Assembly (NCBI RefSeq): GCF_900100765.1
Contig: NZ_FNFO01000013.1
Span: forward strand, 1 to 64,000
Direction: 5' to 3'
Origin: Catalinimonas alkaloidigena
GTDB lineage: Bacteria > Bacteroidota > Bacteroidia > Cytophagales > Flexibacteraceae
DNA length: 64,000 bases
Shown here: positions 60,129 to 64,000 of the stretch, in pieces
How the letters are laid out: every line of letters begins with the position of its first letter
Position numbering within the stretch: position 1 is the stretch's first letter
Notes under the pieces: generated by a model
Told to the model about the DNA's origin: nothing
Database searches by the model: none
The model's input: only the letters and a program-made list of their open reading frames with translations
Made by a program: the position numbers and the translations under genes

Positions 60129-61478
60129 TCAGTAACGTTCCCACAGGGTACGAAGCACCTCCTGCATGGCGTGTCGGTAGTCGGACGAGGGCTGCACGAA
60201 GTTGTTGTGCATGAAGCTGAAAATCAGTTTTCGCCCATCCTGGGTAATCAGGTACCCACTCAGGCAATAGGTGTTGCTCAGCGAGCCGGTTTTGGCGAAG
60301 ACATAGGGCGGGCCGTCGGGGTTGCCGTACCAGTTGCGAAGCGTACCGGACTTGCCACCGGCCGGGAAGATCGTGTACAGCCGTTCGTCGCTGAGCTGTG
60401 CGTCGATTTTACGCAGAAGGGCGACCATGTTGCGTGGCGTTTGCAGGTTGTAGCGCGAAAGGCCGGAGCCGTCGACCCAACGGGGCGGGTCGGGCAAATC
60501 GGTCAGGTGCGTCCGCATCATGTACGCAATAGTAGAATCGACGCTTAGGGTATCCAGCCGTTGCGCTGAGCAGAGCATCAGCAGTTGTTCCGCAAAAAAA
60601 TTGTCGCTGACGTGCATCATCCAGCGGTAGGCGCTGTCGGCCGGCAGGCTGTACAGCGTTTGCGTGGGCAGTTCCTGAAACTGGGTGGAAAGCACCACCG
60701 GGCGGTGTAGTGTGTCGGCCAACAGGGCGGCGGTAAGCGACGCTGACGGTCGGAAGGGGACATCCTGCGTAAAGGCCAGGGTGTCGGGCCTGGCCGCGTA
60801 CGAAAAGTGGTTCTGGTCTACCTGACGACGCAGGTACGTGTGTCCTGGCAAGCTGGCAGAAGCTTTGTGCAGGTACTGCCCGAAAAACGCCGGGAACGGC
60901 AGCGGTTGGGATTCCTCGGCTACAAACTGAAAGCGCACGATGTTGCCGTACAAGGGCAAGGTGGAGCGTTCGGCCGAATAGTAATCGTTGTAGTCGTCCC
61001 AGGCCCACCCCGGTCCGAAGTGCGCCGCGGCGGTAGGACGGGGGACGTAGCACAGCGTCTGCGGGGCCGCGCGCAGCATCTGGAACACGTGTGCCTCGTA
61101 CGTGGTATCGATGTGAGGCAGATCGGGGTGCAACAGGGTCGGGTCGCCCGTGCCGGTAAAAAAGAGCGTGTCGTGACGCAGGTCGTACCGCAGGGCCGGC
61201 AGCGAGTCGCCGAGCAGTTGCAGGCACGTGTACAGCGTCAGGATTTTGGTATTGGAGGCGGGCGTAAAGTACTTGTCACTCTGGTATTCGTACACCATCC
61301 GGTCCAGAAGCGGATCGTACAGCGCAAAACCGGTAAACGCCTGCTGAAACACCGGCGATTCTGCAATGAGGTGCCGAAACTGACGGGAAGAAAGATGGGG
61401 CGAGTGGGTAGCACAGGCCGTTAGCAGCACCGCCAGACTACCAGCGCCGAGCCGATGAAACAAACGCGACAGGGTCAT
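60129..61478 (-). CDS. dacB: D-alanyl-D-alanine carboxypeptidase, PBP4 type (S13)
   Basis: 449 residues from the ATG at 61478. The leader to 61574 overlaps the divergent promoter region. A lipoprotein signal ends L-L-T-A-C. Penicillin-binding motifs: S-x-x-K as P-A-S-N-T-K (Ser75, Lys78), S-x-N as V-S-D-N-F-F, and K-T-G as A-K-T-G-S-L. Peptidase S13 enzymes trim peptidoglycan peptide stems in the periplasm. TATCTTTC (61491-61484 on the minus strand), just before the ATG, resembles a -7 box. Confidence 0.9.
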   Translation of the reverse strand: MTLSRLFHRLGAGSLAVLLTACATHSPHLSSRQFRHLIAESPVFQQAFTGFALYDPLLDRMVYEYQSDKYFTPASNTKILTLYTCLQLLGDSLPALRYDLRHDTLFFTGTGDPTLLHPDLPHIDTTYEAHVFQMLRAAPQTLCYVPRPTAAAHFGPGWAWDDYNDYYSAERSTLPLYGNIVRFQFVAEESQPLPFPAFFGQYLHKASASLPGHTYLRRQVDQNHFSYAARPDTLAFTQDVPFRPSASLTAALLADTLHRPVVLSTQFQELPTQTLYSLPADSAYRWMMHVSDNFFAEQLLMLCSAQRLDTLSVDSTIAYMMRTHLTDLPDPPRWVDGSGLSRYNLQTPRNMVALLRKIDAQLSDERLYTIFPAGGKSGTLRNWYGNPDGPPYVFAKTGSLSNTYCLSGYLITQDGRKLIFSFMHNNFVQPSSDYRHAMQEVLRTLWERY

Positions 61479-61581
61479 GCGGAGAAAGATACCGGCTTTC
61501 TGCCATTTTTGTAACCCCGGCCCCCGCCGTCGGCGTTGTAACAGGCAAAGCATACGCTCGTCATTAACCCTCACTTCCCTC

Positions 61582-62478
61582 GTGAACTACCCCTCTTTAG
61601 GCACCTCCGACCTGCGGGTCAGCGAAATCAGTTTCGGATGCATGTCGTTGCAGCGCGACGACCAGCAGAACCAACGCCTGTTGCACCAGGCCCTGGACCG
61701 GGGCATCACCTTGTTCGACACCGCCGATCTGTACGACAAAGGCCGAAACGAAGCGACCGTGGGACGGGCCTTCCGCGGCATGCGCCAGCGGGTCGTGCTG
61801 GCCAGCAAAGTGGGCAACCAGTGGCGTCCCGACGGGAGTGGCTGGGACTGGAATCCCCGCAAAGACTACATTCTGACCGCCGTCGAGCAAAGCCTGAAAC
61901 GCCTGCAAACCGATTACCTGGACCTGTACCAACTGCACGGCGGCACGCTCGACGATCCCATTGATGAAACCATCGAAGCTTTTGAACTGCTCAAAGAGCA
62001 GGGAAAGATTCGTGCCTACGGCATTTCGTCCATCCGGCCGAACGTAATCCGGGAGTGGGTACAACGCGCGCACCTGACCAGCGTCATGATGCAATACAGC
62101 CTGCTGGATCGCCGCCCCGAAGAGACGTGCCTTGCCTTGCTTCATCAGCACGGCATCGGGGTGTTGGCGCGCGGCAGTGTGGCGAAAGGGTTGTTACTGA
62201 ACAAGCCCGCGGAATCGTACCTGGGGCATGCTCCGGCAGACGTTACACGCGCGGCGCAGGGCGTCGCCCGCCTGACGACCCCACAGCGCCCCGCTGCGGC
62301 CGTGGCCACTCGGTTTGTGCTGCACCACCCGGCCGTGACCACCGCCGTTGTGGGAATCCGGACAGAAGTGCAGCTAAACGAGGCTTTGCAAGCGGGCGAT
62401 ACGCCGCCGTTGACGGCGGCAGACGTGGCGCAACTGGCCGCGTCCGCCCCGGCGCGTACGTACACCGACCACCGGTGA
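61582..62478 (+). CDS. Aldo/keto reductase
   Basis: 298 residues from GTG at 61582 (M-N-Y-P-S-L-G-T-S-D-L-R-V-S, the family's usual start). An upstream in-frame start at 61477 runs through the divergent dacB start and is rejected. The catalytic tetrad is Asp and Tyr in D-T-A-D-L-Y-D-K-G, Lys in L-A-S-K-V-G and His in L-Y-Q-L-H-G-G. The NADPH-binding end is I-R-T-E-V-Q-L-N-E-A. The substrate is unknown. Confidence 0.9.
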   Translation: MNYPSLGTSDLRVSEISFGCMSLQRDDQQNQRLLHQALDRGITLFDTADLYDKGRNEATVGRAFRGMRQRVVLASKVGNQWRPDGSGWDWNPRKDYILTAVEQSLKRLQTDYLDLYQLHGGTLDDPIDETIEAFELLKEQGKIRAYGISSIRPNVIREWVQRAHLTSVMMQYSLLDRRPEETCLALLHQHGIGVLARGSVAKGLLLNKPAESYLGHAPADVTRAAQGVARLTTPQRPAAAVATRFVLHHPAVTTAVVGIRTEVQLNEALQAGDTPPLTAADVAQLAASAPARTYTDHR

Positions 62479-62858
62479 GAAGGGCTAGCTCCTACATTTA
62501 ATCAACCAAACCTTAAAGATCGCGGGAATGCCTTCGGAAGCCTACCGTTTTGGCCTGATTTCTTACCTGCGTCGGGGCAGGGAAAGGGGGCGCATTTTAG
62601 TTGCGCTTTCGTGTGCCTGCGGTCGCCCTTCCGGCCCTCGTGACGGAGATTTTTAGGCGCCTTTCCTAACAAAATCCGGTCAGCCGAGTTGTGTTGAGCA
62701 CGGCCACGGCACAGGCATCGTGCGCATGTCGTTCGTGGGCCCGGCCGCCGACCGATTCGGCTATTACGTAAAAAAGAGTGGGATCACATCAAGTTCGTAT
62801 ATTGCGCAGACGACTTTTTTAACTCGAACATTACTAGCTCCTGAATCCCGACCTCTCT
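62479..62858. other. Intergenic region upstream of the phytochrome gene
   Basis: 380 bases without a supported gene. The 62720 ORF is out of frame with the phytochrome and has no family features. The last 110 bases are AT-rich and are the probable promoter. TATATTGC at 62801-62808 is an imperfect -7 candidate. Confidence 0.4.
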
Positions 62859-64000
62859 ATGTCTCAGTCACTTTCTACGCGTACGTCTCAAGGCCTTACC
62901 CCCTCTCAGGATTACGACTCAGAATTTTGCGGACGCATTCCCGTGCAGTACATCAACTCGACTCAGGCGTATGGTTTTTTGCTGGTGCTGTCGGTCGATA
63001 CGCTCAGCGTGCTGCAGGTCAGTGATACTTCTCGGCATTTGGGGGGACGAAAGCCCACCGAGCTGCTGGAGCGCCGGTTGGAGGAGTTGTTGCCCTCGCA
63101 TCAGTACGACGTGATCCGCGACAAAGTAAAGGCCGGCTTGCCCCCACGGTTCACAACGCCCCTGTCGCTGCAGTTGGACGATACGGAGCTGCGCTTCATG
63201 GTACAATGGCACACCACCAACCAGTATCTGCTGACCGAATGGGTACCGACGTCGCTGACCCGTGCGTCGGCCAGCCAGGGATTCCCGAGTTTGCAGCAGG
63301 AAGCACAGACCTTGCAACAGGCCGAAACCTTCGAAGCCCTGGCCCAGGAAACGGTCGAGATGGTGCGGACGCTGGCCGGTTTCGACAAAGTAATGTTGTA
63401 TCAGTTCGATCCGAAGTGGAACGGCGTCGTCATTGCCGAGACCAAGGCCGAAGGCATGGCGTCGTACCTGGGGCTGCGTTTTCCGGCATCGGACGTGCCA
63501 CGGCAGTCGCGCGAACTGTACCGCACCAATCCGTACCGCTTTATTCCCGACCGGACGTATACGCCGGCGCGGCTGTTGCCGCTGCTGAACCCCATTACAC
63601 AAAGCTTTACCGACCTGTCGCAATGCAACCTGCGGGGGGTCGCTCCGGTCCACATCGAATACCTGGGCAACATGGGCGTGACGGCGTCGCTTTCGCTGCC
63701 GATCCGGGTCAACGAAAAGCTGTGGGGCCTGATTTCGTGCCACCACCGGACCGCCCTGCAACCCGATGCCGACCTGCTGTCGTCACTCGAAGTGGCCTCT
63801 ACGCTGGTGGCGTTGCGCATCAGTGCGCTGGAGAAAGAGACACACCTGCAACAACAGTTGTCCCAACACCAACACCGGGTGCTGATGCTGGAGCGCTTTT
63901 ACAACGGCGATTCGCTTGAAAGCTGCCTGTTCGAACAGTCGCCCAACGTGCTGGAGCTGCTGGGCCTGAGCGGGGCTTCGCTGGTAGTGCGCAACGAAAT
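62859..64000 (+). CDS. Bacteriophytochrome, 5' part (PAS-GAF photosensory core)
   Basis: Starts at ATG 62859 and is open to the window end (380 full codons). Cys24, in E-F-C-G-R-I-P-V, occupies the place of the biliverdin-binding Cys of bacteriophytochromes. The PAS region (about 20-130) is followed by the GAF domain (about 150-320) with F-P-A-S-D-V-P, R-G-V-A-P-V-H-I-E-Y-L (chromophore His) and L-W-G-L-I-S-C-H-H. These are the family's bilin-pocket motifs. The PHY and output domains lie beyond the edge. The frame differs from the ORF at 62720. Confidence 0.9.
   Translation, partial: MSQSLSTRTSQGLTPSQDYDSEFCGRIPVQYINSTQAYGFLLVLSVDTLSVLQVSDTSRHLGGRKPTELLERRLEELLPSHQYDVIRDKVKAGLPPRFTTPLSLQLDDTELRFMVQWHTTNQYLLTEWVPTSLTRASASQGFPSLQQEAQTLQQAETFEALAQETVEMVRTLAGFDKVMLYQFDPKWNGVVIAETKAEGMASYLGLRFPASDVPRQSRELYRTNPYRFIPDRTYTPARLLPLLNPITQSFTDLSQCNLRGVAPVHIEYLGNMGVTASLSLPIRVNEKLWGLISCHHRTALQPDADLLSSLEVASTLVALRISALEKETHLQQQLSQHQHRVLMLERFYNGDSLESCLFEQSPNVLELLGLSGASLVVRNE

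Noticed and set aside
62720-63025. 101-residue ORF before and into the phytochrome gene
   Set aside because: It is out of frame with the phytochrome, which shows strong family motifs from 62859 on.

Overview
The window looks like a piece of the chromosome of a GC-rich Bacteroidota bacterium, most likely of the Cytophagales type. The support is a SusC/SusD pair driven by an ECF sigma/FecR pair, a C-terminal type IX secretion sorting domain, DUF4974-type FecR architecture, Bacteroidota-style promoters (TTG, about 18-20 bp, then TAnnTTTG) and methylmalonyl-CoA mutase. No rRNA, tRNA, CRISPR array or insertion sequence was recognised. Long antisense ORFs are common here because of the base composition, and I treat them as shadows.

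Layout. 1-758: left-edge partial lipoprotein gene with two EF-hand-like loops that runs into an 18-copy 7-bp minisatellite. 879-3070: EVE-domain protein, HAD phosphatase, branched-chain aminotransferase. 3243-25273: a large polysaccharide-utilisation locus. It holds an orphan ECF sigma factor, GH31, a rhamnogalacturonan-acetylesterase-like SGNH hydrolase, FecI-type sigma, FecR, SusC, SusD, a GH2 enzyme, a GH115 alpha-glucuronidase and two GH28 pectinases. The enzyme set points to an acidic, pectin-like, acetylated glycan. 25570-30567: two secreted proteins (the second a T9SS cargo), ribokinase, a helical protein of unknown function and a GntR-type regulator with a sugar-sensor-like C-terminus. 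30787-37950: housekeeping and transport genes (cobalamin adenosyltransferase, orphan ABC ATPase, YdeI-like protein, exported Nif3-like protein, PEP carboxylase, CDF efflux pump). 38058-43012: a large hybrid histidine kinase and a GH43 enzyme. 43224-48916: methylmalonyl-CoA mutase, small unknown proteins, a Xre/RES toxin-antitoxin pair, an 8-bp minisatellite, a MEKHLA-domain protein and a stand-alone lipoyl-like domain. 48913-56503: a membrane protein with a predicted DNA-binding-like N-terminus and a lectin-like exterior, secreted or lipoproteins including a YbaY-MliC-COG3650 fusion, and a PAS histidine kinase followed by a single-domain response regulator. 56588-62478: signal peptidase I, a membrane GAF protein, a PBP4-type carboxypeptidase and an aldo/keto reductase. 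62859-64000: the 5' part of a bacteriophytochrome gene cut by the window end.

The most notable unexplained structure is a 16-bp element, GTACAG(A/T)AGAGTACAG, upstream of both ECF sigma genes. It is a direct repeat with a 10-bp period. Other notable points are a strong terminator-like hairpin whose T-run touches the start codon at 51669, the frame-invariant minisatellite at the left edge, and short-leader or leaderless promoters that settle several start codons.
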